From NCBI RefSeq assembly GCF_947387555.1, contig NZ_CANDNZ010000010.1, positions 1 to 64,000 of the forward strand: a stretch of DNA of 64,000 bases, read 5' to 3'. Positions 9,784 through 19,544 of the stretch are shown here, in pieces (within the stretch, counting starts at the first letter, position 1; each line of letters opens with the position of its first letter). A model generated the notes under the pieces. The model had not been told where the DNA came from. It saw nothing but the letters and a program-made list of their open reading frames with translations, and made no database searches. This DNA comes from Thalassomonas sp. RHCl1. GTDB taxonomy: Bacteria > Pseudomonadota > Gammaproteobacteria > Enterobacterales > Alteromonadaceae. Position numbers and translations under genes: made by a program.

Positions 9784-9861
9784 CCGCTTACGCAGCATTT
9801 TGATCTGAAACAAAAAGTTATTACTATCAGCTAGGGGAATAGATTTTATTGGCGGGAGTTA

Positions 9862-10617
9862 TTATAACCGGGTAATTAATGCTGCCATTCTTCCGGTAAC
9901 AGCATTACGGCGATAAGAATAATAACGCTGCTCCATAGCATAAGTGCAGTGATTTATAGCAGATACCTGCTTTACGCCTAGGCCGTTCAACTGTAATTTG
10001 GCTATCAGGGCTAAATTGCCCAGATATTTTCCCTGCCCTGTTGGCTTAAAGGCAGCTTCAAACATAACTGATTGCCCGACAAAAGCTTGTCTGACTTCGG
10101 CCCCGACCTCAAATGCCTGTTCACCGATACAGGGGCCTAACCAGGCATAAAGTTCCGCATTCTGACTTTGCATTTTTTGCAAAGTATTCGAAATGATCCC
10201 CGCCACTAAAGAACGCCAGCCGCCATGGATCACCGCAATCTCCTTTCCCTGCCCGCAGGACAATAGAATAGGCAAACAGTCAGCGGTCATCACCGCCAGG
10301 GTAACATCCGGATTACGGGTAATGGCGGCATCGGCTACCAGCGGCTGTTTACTGTGACGGAGAACCTCGACAACGCTATTGCCGTGAACCTGTTCCAGCC
10401 ACTGAATTTGACTGTCCTTGGGTAAGAATTCCTTAAGTGCCTGGCGGTTATGCTCTACCCGATTGATATCATCACCAACATGTGCCCCCAGATTAAAACA
10501 GTCAAAGTCAGTAACCGGGGGCTTATCCCCGAGGGGATGCTGCCGGGTAGTATTAAAGGCCAGTACATTTGCTACCGGCCAGTCGGGCTGACAAAAATGA
10601 GGATTATCAATATTCAC
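9862..10617 (-). CDS. pgeF: Multicopper polyphenol oxidase / purine nucleoside phosphorylase family (YfiH/PgeF)
   Basis: A 251-aa protein of the YfiH (DUF152, laccase-domain) family. Members have been shown to act as purine nucleoside phosphorylases or adenosine deaminases, and E. coli PgeF as a peptidoglycan-editing factor; which activity applies here cannot be told from sequence. Family motifs are present: LEQVHGNSVVEV, TADCLPIL, HGGWRSLVAG (usually HAGWRG) and LGPCIGEQAFEVG, which supply the metal-binding His and Cys residues. Its start overlaps the end of rluD by 11 bp, so the two are translationally coupled, as in E. coli. Confidence 0.88.
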   Translation of the reverse strand: MNIDNPHFCQPDWPVANVLAFNTTRQHPLGDKPPVTDFDCFNLGAHVGDDINRVEHNRQALKEFLPKDSQIQWLEQVHGNSVVEVLRHSKQPLVADAAITRNPDVTLAVMTADCLPILLSCGQGKEIAVIHGGWRSLVAGIISNTLQKMQSQNAELYAWLGPCIGEQAFEVGAEVRQAFVGQSVMFEAAFKPTGQGKYLGNLALIAKLQLNGLGVKQVSAINHCTYAMEQRYYSYRRNAVTGRMAALITRL

Positions 10618-11578
10618 TTTGGTTCAGTTTGGTATCTTCGCGCAATACCTGGGTAAGATAGGCAAAATCTTCCGGGATATCCGCATGCCAGGTCATCTGC
10701 TCACCGGTGATCGGATGATAAAGAGATAACATAGCCGCATGCAACGCCTGGCGCTTAAAGCTTCTTAATACTTCACGCAGGTCATCGGTAGCATTTTTCG
10801 GCGGTCTGGGTCTGCCGCCATAAACAGGATCCCCTACCAAAGGATGGGTGATATGCGCCATATGCACACGAATCTGATGGGTACGCCCGGTTTCCAGGCG
10901 CAACCGCAACCGGGTATGCAAACGGTATTTTTCCAGCACTCGGTAATGGGTCACCGAAGGACGGCCAGAAAAAGTGACCGCCATATGGGTGCGTTTGGTA
11001 GCATGACGCCCTATAGGCTCATCTACCACGCCACCTGCGGTCATCAAACCATTGGCTATGGCCTCATATTCACGGGTAATTTCCCGAGCTTGCAGGGCTT
11101 CAACCAGGTTGGTTTGTGCGGCGATGGTTTTCGCCACCACCATCAATCCGGTGGTATCTTTATCCAGGCGGTGGACAATACCGGCCCGGGGGACAATTTC
11201 CAGCTCAGGGCAATGATGCAGCAAGGCATTTAATACCGTACCGTCCGGGTTACCGGCACCGGGATGAACGACCAGCCCCGCCGGTTTATTGATGACCAGG
11301 ATATCGTCATCTTCATAGACGATATTAAGCGGGATATCCTGGGGGTCAAAACGCACTTCCGCTTCAATTTCTGCGTTTATGGCAATATGCTCCCCACCAA
11401 ACATTTTTTCCCTCGCCCGGGTGATCACATCCCCGTTAACAGTGACCTGGCCGGCCAAAATCCATTCTTTTAACCGGGAACGTGAATAATCAGGAAACAT
11501 TTCCGCTAATGTTTGGTCTAAACGTTTTCCCAAACACGATTCAGGAACAACTTCTTTATGTTGAATTATCTCAGCCAT
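10607..11578 (-). CDS. rluD: 23S rRNA pseudouridine synthase RluD
   Basis: A 323-aa enzyme that isomerises uridines 1911, 1915 and 1917 in helix 69 of 23S rRNA (E. coli numbering). An S4 RNA-binding domain (about 16-75) is followed by the RluA-type catalytic domain with GIVHRLDKDTTGL, whose Asp is the nucleophile. The length and the divergent arrangement with bamD and downstream pgeF-clpB match E. coli, which favours RluD over RluA or RluC. Confidence 0.93.
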   Translation of the reverse strand: MAEIIQHKEVVPESCLGKRLDQTLAEMFPDYSRSRLKEWILAGQVTVNGDVITRAREKMFGGEHIAINAEIEAEVRFDPQDIPLNIVYEDDDILVINKPAGLVVHPGAGNPDGTVLNALLHHCPELEIVPRAGIVHRLDKDTTGLMVVAKTIAAQTNLVEALQAREITREYEAIANGLMTAGGVVDEPIGRHATKRTHMAVTFSGRPSVTHYRVLEKYRLHTRLRLRLETGRTHQIRVHMAHITHPLVGDPVYGGRPRPPKNATDDLREVLRSFKRQALHAAMLSLYHPITGEQMTWHADIPEDFAYLTQVLREDTKLNQSEY

Positions 11579-11706
11579 TAAACTCTCAATTAATTAGCAC
11601 TGTGCAAGGCATGATTGCTGGGTTAGAATGCAATTGTGTATTTTACCCCTTTATGAGGGGCTTTCATATTTATTTTAACTAAAACAAAGTAGTGATATTG
11701 AAGTCT

Positions 11707-12471
11707 ATGGAAAAACTGACAATTAAAATGATGTTATTGGCACTGGCGCTAGGGCTAGGCGGGTGTTCATCATCAGATGATAATGATATTGACAAGGTGC
11801 CGGACAAGTCGGCGCAGGCCTTGTCTGCCGATGCCAGAGAAGCATTAGATAACGGTTTATATCAAAAAGCCATCCAAATTCTTTCCGCCATTGATTCGCG
11901 TTTTCCTTTTGGCCCTATTTCCCATCAGGTGCAGCTGGATTTACTTTACGCTTATTATAAAAGCGGCGATGCCGCTCAGGGCGTGGCGTTAGCCGACCGC
12001 TTCCTTAGACTTAACCCTACTCATCCGAACATAGATTATGTTTATTATATGCGCGCCTTGATCAATCAGGCCACCGAAGCCAATTTATTTCAGGATTTGG
12101 CCGGCATCGACAGATCGGATCGCGATCCTACCGCCTCACGGGAAGCCTTCAATGATCTGAAAAAAGTACTCAGTGAGTATCCGGAAAGTAAATACGCCGC
12201 CGATGCCCGCAAACGTATGATAGGGATCAAATCTCGTCTGGCTAAATATGAATTAGCCGTTGCCCGCTTTTATTTAAAAAGGGAAGCCTATGCTTCCGCA
12301 GCCAACCGGGGCCGCTATATTGTCGAGTATTTCTCGCCCAGTGACGAAGTCGAGCAGGCACTGGAGATCATGATTGAATGTTACGACAAGCTTAACCTTG
12401 AAGATCTTAAGCGTAATTCTAAACAGGTCTTAGCGGTAAACTACCCCGACAATCCTCTGGTCGCCAACTAA
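11707..12471 (+). CDS. bamD: Outer membrane protein assembly factor BamD
   Basis: Essential lipoprotein of the BAM complex that inserts beta-barrel proteins in the outer membrane. From the ATG at 11707 it has 254 aa with a lipobox LGGC and Cys20, followed by Ser at +2 (outer-membrane sorting). TPR-like repeats follow, including the conserved SRFPFGPISHQVQLDLLYA region and the second repeat near PESKYAADARKRM. The frame stays open to a GTG at 11692, but the ATG gives a normal signal peptide. It is divergent from rluD, as in E. coli, and ends at a clear terminator. Confidence 0.93.
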   Translation: MEKLTIKMMLLALALGLGGCSSSDDNDIDKVPDKSAQALSADAREALDNGLYQKAIQILSAIDSRFPFGPISHQVQLDLLYAYYKSGDAAQGVALADRFLRLNPTHPNIDYVYYMRALINQATEANLFQDLAGIDRSDRDPTASREAFNDLKKVLSEYPESKYAADARKRMIGIKSRLAKYELAVARFYLKREAYASAANRGRYIVEYFSPSDEVEQALEIMIECYDKLNLEDLKRNSKQVLAVNYPDNPLVAN

Positions 12472-12495
12472 GCCCGGTTTCAGTTTTTCTTTATC

Positions 12496-12529
12496 AAAGC
12501 AACTGATGCTCAAATCAGTTGCTTTTTTT
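12496..12529 (+). terminator. Terminator of bamD
   Basis: A perfect 12-bp stem (aaagcaactgat / atcagttgcttt) with a 6-nt loop is followed by a T tract, 25 bp after the bamD stop codon. Confidence 0.9.
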
Positions 12530-12575
12530 ATCAATCAATTTCAGCTAACCAGCCAAAATACCTATGTCGCGGCAA

Positions 12576-12929
<354 letters not shown>

Positions 12930-13024
12930 TTATCTGTTGATAATTAATCTTAACATCCCTGAATCCTTGCGACCAGAAGAGCAAGCTTAGTAATCCAGCA
13001 ATATTTTCATTCACTTAGTTCAAT

Positions 13025-13093
13025 TTCACGGTGATAACATCACACTAAAATCGTGAACTATTAACGGCGGTACTGTCCATGTTAGCCGTTAAT
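13025..13093. promoter_or_regulatory. Inverted repeats in the glnB-nadE intergenic region
   Basis: Three nested dyads occur: ttcacg/cgtgaa (13025-13030 / 13052-13057), gtgat-aac-atcac (13031-13043), and attaacggc/gccgttaat (13060-13068 / 13085-13093, 9-bp perfect arms). They lie 55-120 bp before nadE and upstream of glnB. They may be operators; none matches a consensus I can name with confidence. Confidence 0.35.
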
Positions 13094-13147
13094 TTGGTAC
13101 ACTCCCCATTAAATTTAGCTCATTATGATGTATAACGAGGAAACTCC

Positions 13148-13978
13148 ATGGATCAGCAGTTGATCATTGCAGAAATGAAAGTATTGCCTGAAATTGATAT
13201 CGACTTCGAAATCAGGCGCCGTGTCGACTTTATCAAAAAGCAGTTAGTAAACTCCGGATTAAAAAACCTGGTGTTAGGCATCAGCGGCGGTGTTGATTCA
13301 TCAACCTGTGGCCGCTTGGCCCAGCTGGCGATAGATGAGCTGAACGAGGAGCAGGGAAATCACTATCAGTTTATTGCCGTGCGCCTGCCGTTTGATGTTC
13401 AGGCGGATGAAGAAGATGCCCAACTGGCCCTAAGTTTTATTCAACCGAGCCAAAGCCTGTCAACCAATATCCTTGCCGGGGTTAACGGTATTCACCAGGA
13501 AGCCGTCCAGGCCCTGAGCGATAACAACTTACTCGATGCCTCGCCTGCAGCCGTCGACTTTGCCAAAGGCAACGTCAAGGCCCGTACCCGTATGGTGATG
13601 CAATATCATATCGCCGCCCTGGTAGGAGCCCTGGTACTGGGCACAGATCATTCGGCAGAAAATATTACCGGCTTTTTCACCAAATGGGGTGACGGCGCAT
13701 GTGATCTGGCGCCGCTGTTTGGGCTATCCAAACGTCAGGTGAGGCAAATCGCTAAACACTTGGGGGCACCTGCACTCTTAGTGGATAAAGCACCTACCGC
13801 CGACCTGGAAGAATTATCCCCGGGAAAAAAAGACGAAGATGCGCTGGGCCTGAGCTACCAGCAGTTGGACGACTTCCTGGAAGGAAAAGCCGTCACCAAA
13901 GAGGTAAGTGATCTGATCATCAGCATCTATAACAAAACCCAGCATAAACGTCAGCCGATCCCCACTATCTATGATTAA
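13148..13978 (+). CDS. nadE: Ammonia-dependent NAD(+) synthetase
   Basis: A 276-aa enzyme that amidates nicotinate adenine dinucleotide to NAD+ using ATP and NH3, the last step of NAD synthesis. The N-type ATP pyrophosphatase P-loop SGGVDSS is at residues 46-52. Conserved [19 protein letters not shown] and [13 protein letters not shown] segments follow. The length matches E. coli NadE (275 aa), and there is no glutaminase domain, so ammonia is the likely donor. A GAGG ribosome-binding site precedes the ATG. A PII gene as divergent neighbour is a thematic link to nitrogen status (inference). Confidence 0.95.
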   Translation: MDQQLIIAEMKVLPEIDIDFEIRRRVDFIKKQLVNSGLKNLVLGISGGVDSSTCGRLAQLAIDELNEEQGNHYQFIAVRLPFDVQADEEDAQLALSFIQPSQSLSTNILAGVNGIHQEAVQALSDNNLLDASPAAVDFAKGNVKARTRMVMQYHIAALVGALVLGTDHSAENITGFFTKWGDGACDLAPLFGLSKRQVRQIAKHLGAPALLVDKAPTADLEELSPGKKDEDALGLSYQQLDDFLEGKAVTKEVSDLIISIYNKTQHKRQPIPTIYD

Positions 13979-14071
13979 CCGGTAATGGCAACCAAAGTGA
14001 GAAACACTTAAACTAGCAGCAAGCGCCGTTAACTGTTATACCTAGTAATAAAGCAACCGCCGGGAGTTTAT

Positions 14072-14626
14072 ATGCATAGACAAAGTGGTATCACATTATT
14101 TGAATTAATGTTTACCGTGGCTATTCTGGGGATATTAACGGCTATTGCCCTGCCGAATTTCGGCAGCTTCACCGCCCAGCTACGGGTTGATAACGAAATA
14201 TCTGAGTTGCACCGCTTGCTGCTGGTAGCCCGTAACAATGCCATCAACCTGGGACAAAATGTGACCGTATGCCCTTTAAATGCAAGCTCATCCTGTGACG
14301 GCGACTGGCAAGACCAGGTCAGTGTCTTTACCGACAGCAACAACAACCAAAAATATGAAGCGACCTTAAATGAACAGCTTATCAAGGTGAAAGGGGCCGT
14401 AAGTAGTGGTGATCTGCTGCAATATTCCCGTGATGCCTTAACCTATACCCCGGCAGGGAGAACAACCGGCTTAGCCACAGGCACCTTTGACTATTGTCCG
14501 CACGGATATAATGATTTATCCCGGGGCATAGTTGTCGCCAGCTCCGGCAGGGCCTATGTCTCTTCAGACATAGATAATGACGGCAAAGACGAAAGCCGCA
14601 GCGGCAGCGAAATTACCTGCAGTTAA
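14072..14626 (+). CDS. fimT: Minor pseudopilin of the GspH/FimT family
   Basis: A 184-aa prepilin-like protein. After a short leader ending in Gly, the type III prepilin motif reads G|ITLFELM with Glu at position 5 and a hydrophobic helix (VAILGILTAIALPNF). The C-terminal GspH-type domain contains a cysteine pair, CPLNASSSC, and a late FDYCPHG. It is a minor pilin that would prime type IV pilus assembly with PilV/W/X/E. A GGGAG ribosome-binding site is well placed. It is convergent with the rest of the pilin cluster, whereas in many relatives fimT heads the same operon. Confidence 0.85.
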   Translation: MHRQSGITLFELMFTVAILGILTAIALPNFGSFTAQLRVDNEISELHRLLLVARNNAINLGQNVTVCPLNASSSCDGDWQDQVSVFTDSNNNQKYEATLNEQLIKVKGAVSSGDLLQYSRDALTYTPAGRTTGLATGTFDYCPHGYNDLSRGIVVASSGRAYVSSDIDNDGKDESRSGSEITCS

Positions 14627-14680
14627 CGCTGCAATTTAACAACAGCACTTATTTTACTGACCGTTTATCAAAATGAGCCA

Positions 14681-14992
14681 TCAGCGTACGGTAGCAGCAT
14701 CCAGCTGATTTGCCTGGGTACCTTTGAAACTGCTATGTAAATCCGTACACTCCCTTACCTGGTAGATTTTTTGTTTTTTTCTGCTGCCGGTGACTGTTAT
14801 ACGCTTTCCGGTCAGCTTTTTAATCATGTTCAGGCCATCACTTTTTTTGGCATTGACAAAATGTATCACTTCTTCGCCGCCAAATAATTCCACATGGCAT
14901 TTTAGCTCGCTTATCTCCCCTTTTGCTGCCATAGCTGTGCCGGTAAAAATGGCAACAGACAAAAACAAGCTCATTTTTTTATAAAGTATCAT
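14681..14992 (-). CDS. TapY2-like type IV pilus-associated exported protein
   Basis: A 103-aa protein with a signal peptide (cleavage near AMAAKG). The mature part has two cysteines (KCHVELFGGEEVIHF and VRECTDL) and the pattern GSRKKQKIYQVREC. This resembles the small TapY2 family found next to pilY1/tapY1 and pilE genes in Shewanella and Aeromonas relatives; I recall the family by pattern, not by search. It is the last gene of the pilus operon, 1 bp after the pilE stop codon, with GGGAG before its ATG. Role in the pilus is unknown. Confidence 0.6.
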   Translation of the reverse strand: MILYKKMSLFLSVAIFTGTAMAAKGEISELKCHVELFGGEEVIHFVNAKKSDGLNMIKKLTGKRITVTGSRKKQKIYQVRECTDLHSSFKGTQANQLDAATVR

Positions 14993-14993
14993 A

Positions 14994-15413
14994 CTAGTGC
15001 TCCCAACAGCTTTCCGAAGAGGCGGTTTTCACCAGGGCTTCGTCTATGGATAAAGTTGTACAACTGGCATCAATCTCTGCCTGATTGCCCTTCGCGGTAG
15101 CCTTAAGATCAAAAGTCGTACCGCCGGCCCCGACAATGGCATCTATACTGTAATTTCCTGACTCGGTAATATAAGGATCCGCCGGCGCTCCCAAATCCGT
15201 CATGTCTGCGGTATAAGTACGGTTATCCGCAAAAAACTGCTCCTGTAAAAATGCCAACCGGCTCAGCTCCCGCTGGGCTTCACTGCGATTGCTCCTCCCG
15301 GTGACATCAACATAAGCCGGATAGACCACAGCGGCCAGAATGGCGACAATAGCCATAGTGATCAAAACTTCGATCAAGGTCAGGCCTTTATATTTTCCAC
15401 TATAATTCATCAT
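14994..15413 (-). CDS. pilE: Type IV pilin-like protein PilE
   Basis: A 139-aa minor pilin. The prepilin peptidase motif KG|LTLIEVLITMAIVAILA has the required Gly-1 and Glu5. The short C-terminal domain carries the cysteines SCTTL and ESCWEH, expected to form the D-loop disulfide. It belongs to the PilE class that follows pilY1 in Pseudomonas and Shewanella. Its ATG overlaps the pilY1 stop codon (TGATG type), giving translational coupling. Confidence 0.9.
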   Translation of the reverse strand: MMNYSGKYKGLTLIEVLITMAIVAILAAVVYPAYVDVTGRSNRSEAQRELSRLAFLQEQFFADNRTYTADMTDLGAPADPYITESGNYSIDAIVGAGGTTFDLKATAKGNQAEIDASCTTLSIDEALVKTASSESCWEH

Positions 15414-18400
15414 TTAGATTCCGCCACATAAAGATAAGTACGCATGGTTTTTAAGCTGATGCCATCAGGTGGCTCCTCCGGATCACAATCGCTATTACAG
15501 CAATCTTTGGCATCACATAAGGTAAGCGTGCCGGCTCCAGAGCCTTCACCGACACCGACAAACAATAAACGACTATGGGTTTCATCATCATCTTCAGGGG
15601 GAATGATAATAGTAGGCGTATCCGGCACCCTTTCACCAACGCTTAAGGTTCGCCAGTCGTAAATCTTAGTGCCAAGCGACAGGTCTACCGCATATAGCAA
15701 ACCGTTACCGGCATTTAACTCACAGCTACTACTGCTGCTGTTTCCCGGGGTAAAAGAGTTAAAATAGGCGACACCGGCAATGGCCGTAGCCGCCGACATG
15801 CTTTTTTCTCCCAACCCGGCAAAGTCAATAAACCAGCCTGATTTTTGACTTACCGCCAGCGCCAGTGATTCTCTTTCCTGGCTGGTCAGGGTTTGCCCGA
15901 ACGGGTCGTCGGTATAATCGTATAAACTTTCAATGGTATACGGGGCGGGAACATCTTCCGCGACAAAAGACTGGGTAAAAATATCGGGATCTTTGATCAT
16001 AAAAAATTTATCCTCGGTATCCCCTGATGATGGTGTCGAACGATCACCACTGCCGATTAATATTGCTTCGTAAGGTGTTTCCTGGCGGCTAATCACGGTC
16101 GTGGTATTGCTCTGTTCATCCGTAACCGAGGAAGATTTGGTTTCTTCAATAAAAGCCCTGACAATTGCCGGCTGGCTAAAGAAGCGTCTGTCTGTTGAAT
16201 TTGTCTCTCCCCCTAGTTGCGCCAGTTTAAACACAGTCCAGGGGTTTTCCGAGCTGTTGGGGGCTCCTTCCGGCATGTCGACCCGCCAAAGATTGCCGCC
16301 ACTATCGCCGGCATATAAGCGGTCGATCAAACCGTCACCATCGCTGTCGAGGGTGCCGATAGCCGCCGGTATGCTGTCTGCAATCCCGGTAAACTGGGTA
16401 TTGACCCCACTGCTTGCAGCCGGCGTCAAACTCCACTTTAAAGTGCCCGTCTTCGCATCCACCATATAAATGGCACGACCGACACTGTCACTGCCACCAA
16501 CGCCGCTATTATCTTTGGAAATGGCATAACCACCGCCAAAAATCAACACCGGCTGTGGAACACCTGAAGAGGTATTAAGTTTTGAATAGCCCAGCTGAGG
16601 TTGCGACCAGGACTGTCCCAGCTCATTAAAACCGGCACTGCCGGCATCAAGGTGCCATAATAGTTTAGGGGCATCGGGCAAGGTAATATCCAAACCGTAG
16701 TATGAAGAGCCGCCACGGCGCAGGCCAAAGAAAACCCAGGCCTTATCGCCATTACTGCTACTGATGGAACCATCACCATTTTTATCAAGCAGATAAACAA
16801 CGGGTGAGCCGTCGATACCATAAACTTTACCGCTTGAAGCATTATTTTCCCGCAAAGGCTTAATATTAGGAAAAAACTCTTTCGGCATAAATGCCCAGCT
16901 TTCATCAACGCTGTCACCGTTATCATCAAACATGTGCAATACGCCGGCATTAGTGCCTAACAAGATCCTGACATCCTGATTAGTGCTGGAGCCGCCATAA
17001 TTGACAACCAAAGGTTTAGAATGAAGCGGGTCGGCAAAAACATCAAACCGGATATCACTTGTTACCCCATCAAGATCGCTGTCATCAACATCCATGCCCT
17101 TGGACCAGTTGATGGTGTCATCAATATCCTGCTCATCGACATTAAGCACAACAGCTAAATTTGCACTGCCGCCAAAGTGATTTTCACTGTTGCTGCGGTT
17201 AAAAGGCACTAAAGCCCCGGAGCTGCCGAGATCACTGTAAATCACCCGATCGGTTTTTGCTCTCAACATTTCAGCCACGCCACCAGCTTCAACATCCTCA
17301 CCATCCGCTTTTGCCGATGTGCTCCAAAAGGTTTTTGCCGTTGTCAGTATATTGCCATTACTGCTTATCGCTACTTTACCTTCCCGGTCAACCAGACCTG
17401 AAGCCGTCACCTTCAATTTTTTCAGGTTGCCCTGCCAGCGAGGCCCCTGATCAGGTAAAAACATCGCATAATAAACAGAATCCAGGGTTTCGGTACGATC
17501 AAAATTATTGGAAGCAACTGAAGGAGCGGTAAAGCTGGTATTGATGCTTAGAATTTCCAGCAAAGCAGATTGCAGCGAGGCTAACAAATCATTGGGGTCC
17601 GTCGCAGGATAATACTGGCCACCTCCCAATTCTGCTGCTCTACTGAGCAGCTCTTCAGCACTTTCGGCATCTTTACCAAAACCTACGGTAAATAATGTCG
17701 ATATTTGCTCGCCGTCCATGCTGTCATTAACATCGTTATTGTGCATCCACTGCGCCAGCGACGGTAAATAATTGTTTTGAAACAGCCCGCCGATACCGGG
17801 TAAACCACTGATATTACCGTCAGCGGCCCTGTCCTCAGTAGGCTCACCATCGGTAATTAATATCACAAAGACTTCATTGCTGCAGCCGCGATAAGGGCTG
17901 ATATAGTTGCCGGAACTCTCAATAGAAGTGTCTCTGGGAGGAGTATTGCCTTTATAAGTCGCACCATTATTAGAATCATTATCGCCAAAATCAACCGACT
18001 TGCCCCCTAAATAACGGGACACCTCATATAAACTTTCACACAAAGGCGTGTTGGTTTCACCGTCAATTTCAACATCAATCAGATCAACCAAATTTTGTCT
18101 TACAGTGGCGGTCATTTCCTGGATGCCCATAACAATACGGCCGCCATCCCGGGTATTTTCTCCGGGAAAATTATAGTTAAAGATTTGTAAGCCAAAATCC
18201 ACCGAAGGCGCTGACTCGATCAAATCAGTCACGGTGTCCTTGGCAATTTCTAAACGGGTCAAATCAACATTATCTATGATCTCACTCTGACTCCAGCGTA
18301 AATAATTATCAGTGTACAAAGTCACCACCGAGCCTGCACCAAATGCCGTATTGGAAGCATTGACATCAGCGGTATAATACACCGGATTTTGCTTCGTCCC

Positions 18401-18964
18401 TAAGCCATCTACCGGATAACCGTCAGGTAAGGCTTCGATGCTTCCGCCATTTTTTTCAACGCCGGCATTATCCGGATCTAACAGCTGGATATCGTCAAAA
18501 CAGTCAAGAATCTTAATGTTGGCACCGTTATTATCCGGCAATTCCTGCCAGCTACCATTTTGCCCCTGAAAACTATATTCCCTGATATAACCGGTATAAC
18601 GACCCACAGTGGCCAGTTTTTCCCTGGCAGTATCGCAACTGTTAATGGCCGAGAGAAAACGGCGAGTTTCACTCGGGCTATCCGGCACAGGTGTGCCGGC
18701 ATCCGGCCCGTCCTGTTTTTCAAAATAAATAAAATCATCCGACAGACTATTATATCCGCCAATCGCAGGGTAAGTGGTATTGGGATCATAAGGGGATTTG
18801 ACATTTTCTATGGTATTCATACTGCCGGAATTATCAAAAATAATCAGCACCTGAGGTTTTTTACCAACTCTTTGTGACTGATCGCCAATATAGAGTTCAA
18901 TGTCTTCACCATAAGAGTGAACACAAAACAAATACACTAAAGCCGATAACATCCATTTTTTCAT
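15410..18964 (-). CDS. pilY1: Type IV pilus tip-associated protein PilY1
   Basis: A 1184-aa secreted protein, the likely adhesin and mechanosensor at the pilus tip, with a role in pilus extension. A signal peptide (about 1-19) is followed by a von Willebrand A-like region with MIDAS motif DNSGSM (Asp44) and a large Cys-containing N-terminal half. The C-terminal half is the conserved PilY1 beta-propeller (LLGTNAGVLHMFDDNGD, AWVFFGLRRGG) with calcium-loop-like DKNGDGSIS and DSDGDGLID segments. The ATG at 18964 follows GGGGAAAG; a GTG directly before it also fits. It lies between pilX and pilE. Confidence 0.92.
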   Translation of the reverse strand: MKKWMLSALVYLFCVHSYGEDIELYIGDQSQRVGKKPQVLIIFDNSGSMNTIENVKSPYDPNTTYPAIGGYNSLSDDFIYFEKQDGPDAGTPVPDSPSETRRFLSAINSCDTAREKLATVGRYTGYIREYSFQGQNGSWQELPDNNGANIKILDCFDDIQLLDPDNAGVEKNGGSIEALPDGYPVDGLGTKQNPVYYTADVNASNTAFGAGSVVTLYTDNYLRWSQSEIIDNVDLTRLEIAKDTVTDLIESAPSVDFGLQIFNYNFPGENTRDGGRIVMGIQEMTATVRQNLVDLIDVEIDGETNTPLCESLYEVSRYLGGKSVDFGDNDSNNGATYKGNTPPRDTSIESSGNYISPYRGCSNEVFVILITDGEPTEDRAADGNISGLPGIGGLFQNNYLPSLAQWMHNNDVNDSMDGEQISTLFTVGFGKDAESAEELLSRAAELGGGQYYPATDPNDLLASLQSALLEILSINTSFTAPSVASNNFDRTETLDSVYYAMFLPDQGPRWQGNLKKLKVTASGLVDREGKVAISSNGNILTTAKTFWSTSAKADGEDVEAGGVAEMLRAKTDRVIYSDLGSSGALVPFNRSNSENHFGGSANLAVVLNVDEQDIDDTINWSKGMDVDDSDLDGVTSDIRFDVFADPLHSKPLVVNYGGSSTNQDVRILLGTNAGVLHMFDDNGDSVDESWAFMPKEFFPNIKPLRENNASSGKVYGIDGSPVVYLLDKNGDGSISSSNGDKAWVFFGLRRGGSSYYGLDITLPDAPKLLWHLDAGSAGFNELGQSWSQPQLGYSKLNTSSGVPQPVLIFGGGYAISKDNSGVGGSDSVGRAIYMVDAKTGTLKWSLTPAASSGVNTQFTGIADSIPAAIGTLDSDGDGLIDRLYAGDSGGNLWRVDMPEGAPNSSENPWTVFKLAQLGGETNSTDRRFFSQPAIVRAFIEETKSSSVTDEQSNTTTVISRQETPYEAILIGSGDRSTPSSGDTEDKFFMIKDPDIFTQSFVAEDVPAPYTIESLYDYTDDPFGQTLTSQERESLALAVSQKSGWFIDFAGLGEKSMSAATAIAGVAYFNSFTPGNSSSSSCELNAGNGLLYAVDLSLGTKIYDWRTLSVGERVPDTPTIIIPPEDDDETHSRLLFVGVGEGSGAGTLTLCDAKDCCNSDCDPEEPPDGISLKTMRTYLYVAESK

Positions 18965-19085
18965 CACACTTTCCCCACGCTAGGATTAACATCACGGAAT
19001 AAAAATCAGGCGAATATACCTTTATATTACTAAGCGCAACCAGCAACTATTAAAAAACCGACACTGTGTTTTACACTATGTCGGC

Positions 19086-19544
19086 TTACGGCAGGACTTC
19101 CTGGGCAACACCAGAATTTATCTGCACGGCACTGTTGTTATTGCGCCCGTATAATCTGTTTATCTGTATCCTTAAAACATTGCATTTTAATACCTGCGCC
19201 GAAGACGCCGATTGAGAATGGGGGCAATCAACCACTAAGTTGTTAGTGTTGGCGACAGAGATTTGAGCCGTGGTATTATCGGCGGTCACTGCAGGGTTTA
19301 GCGGAAAAACTCCCAAGGGATAAGCAAAATCATTAATGCCGTCGGTTTGTGTCACCTGATTAAAAATGACTTCATCCAGTGAGCTGATAGCTTCCTGGGT
19401 GGCAACCACTTTTAACTGACTCGCGCCTGACATCTTAATATCTACCGAGGTATTTTGCATTAATGCTGCAGCAACCGCTGTCAGCGCAATCAGGAACACC
19501 AGGGAGACAATTAATACCACCCCTTGCTGTTTTTTTAAGGCCAT
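19086..19544 (-). CDS. pilX: Minor pilin PilX
   Basis: A 152-aa protein with the PilX N-terminal segment QQGVVLIVSLVFLIALTAVA. Like other PilX/GspK-type proteins it lacks Glu at position 5 of the mature helix (Val instead), which fits the tip role proposed for this class. The C-terminal domain has two Cys (VVDCPHS, LKCNV). Its start overlaps the end of pilW by 10 bp. A gap of about 120 bp precedes pilY1. Confidence 0.85.
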   Translation of the reverse strand: MALKKQQGVVLIVSLVFLIALTAVAAALMQNTSVDIKMSGASQLKVVATQEAISSLDEVIFNQVTQTDGINDFAYPLGVFPLNPAVTADNTTAQISVANTNNLVVDCPHSQSASSAQVLKCNVLRIQINRLYGRNNNSAVQINSGVAQEVLP

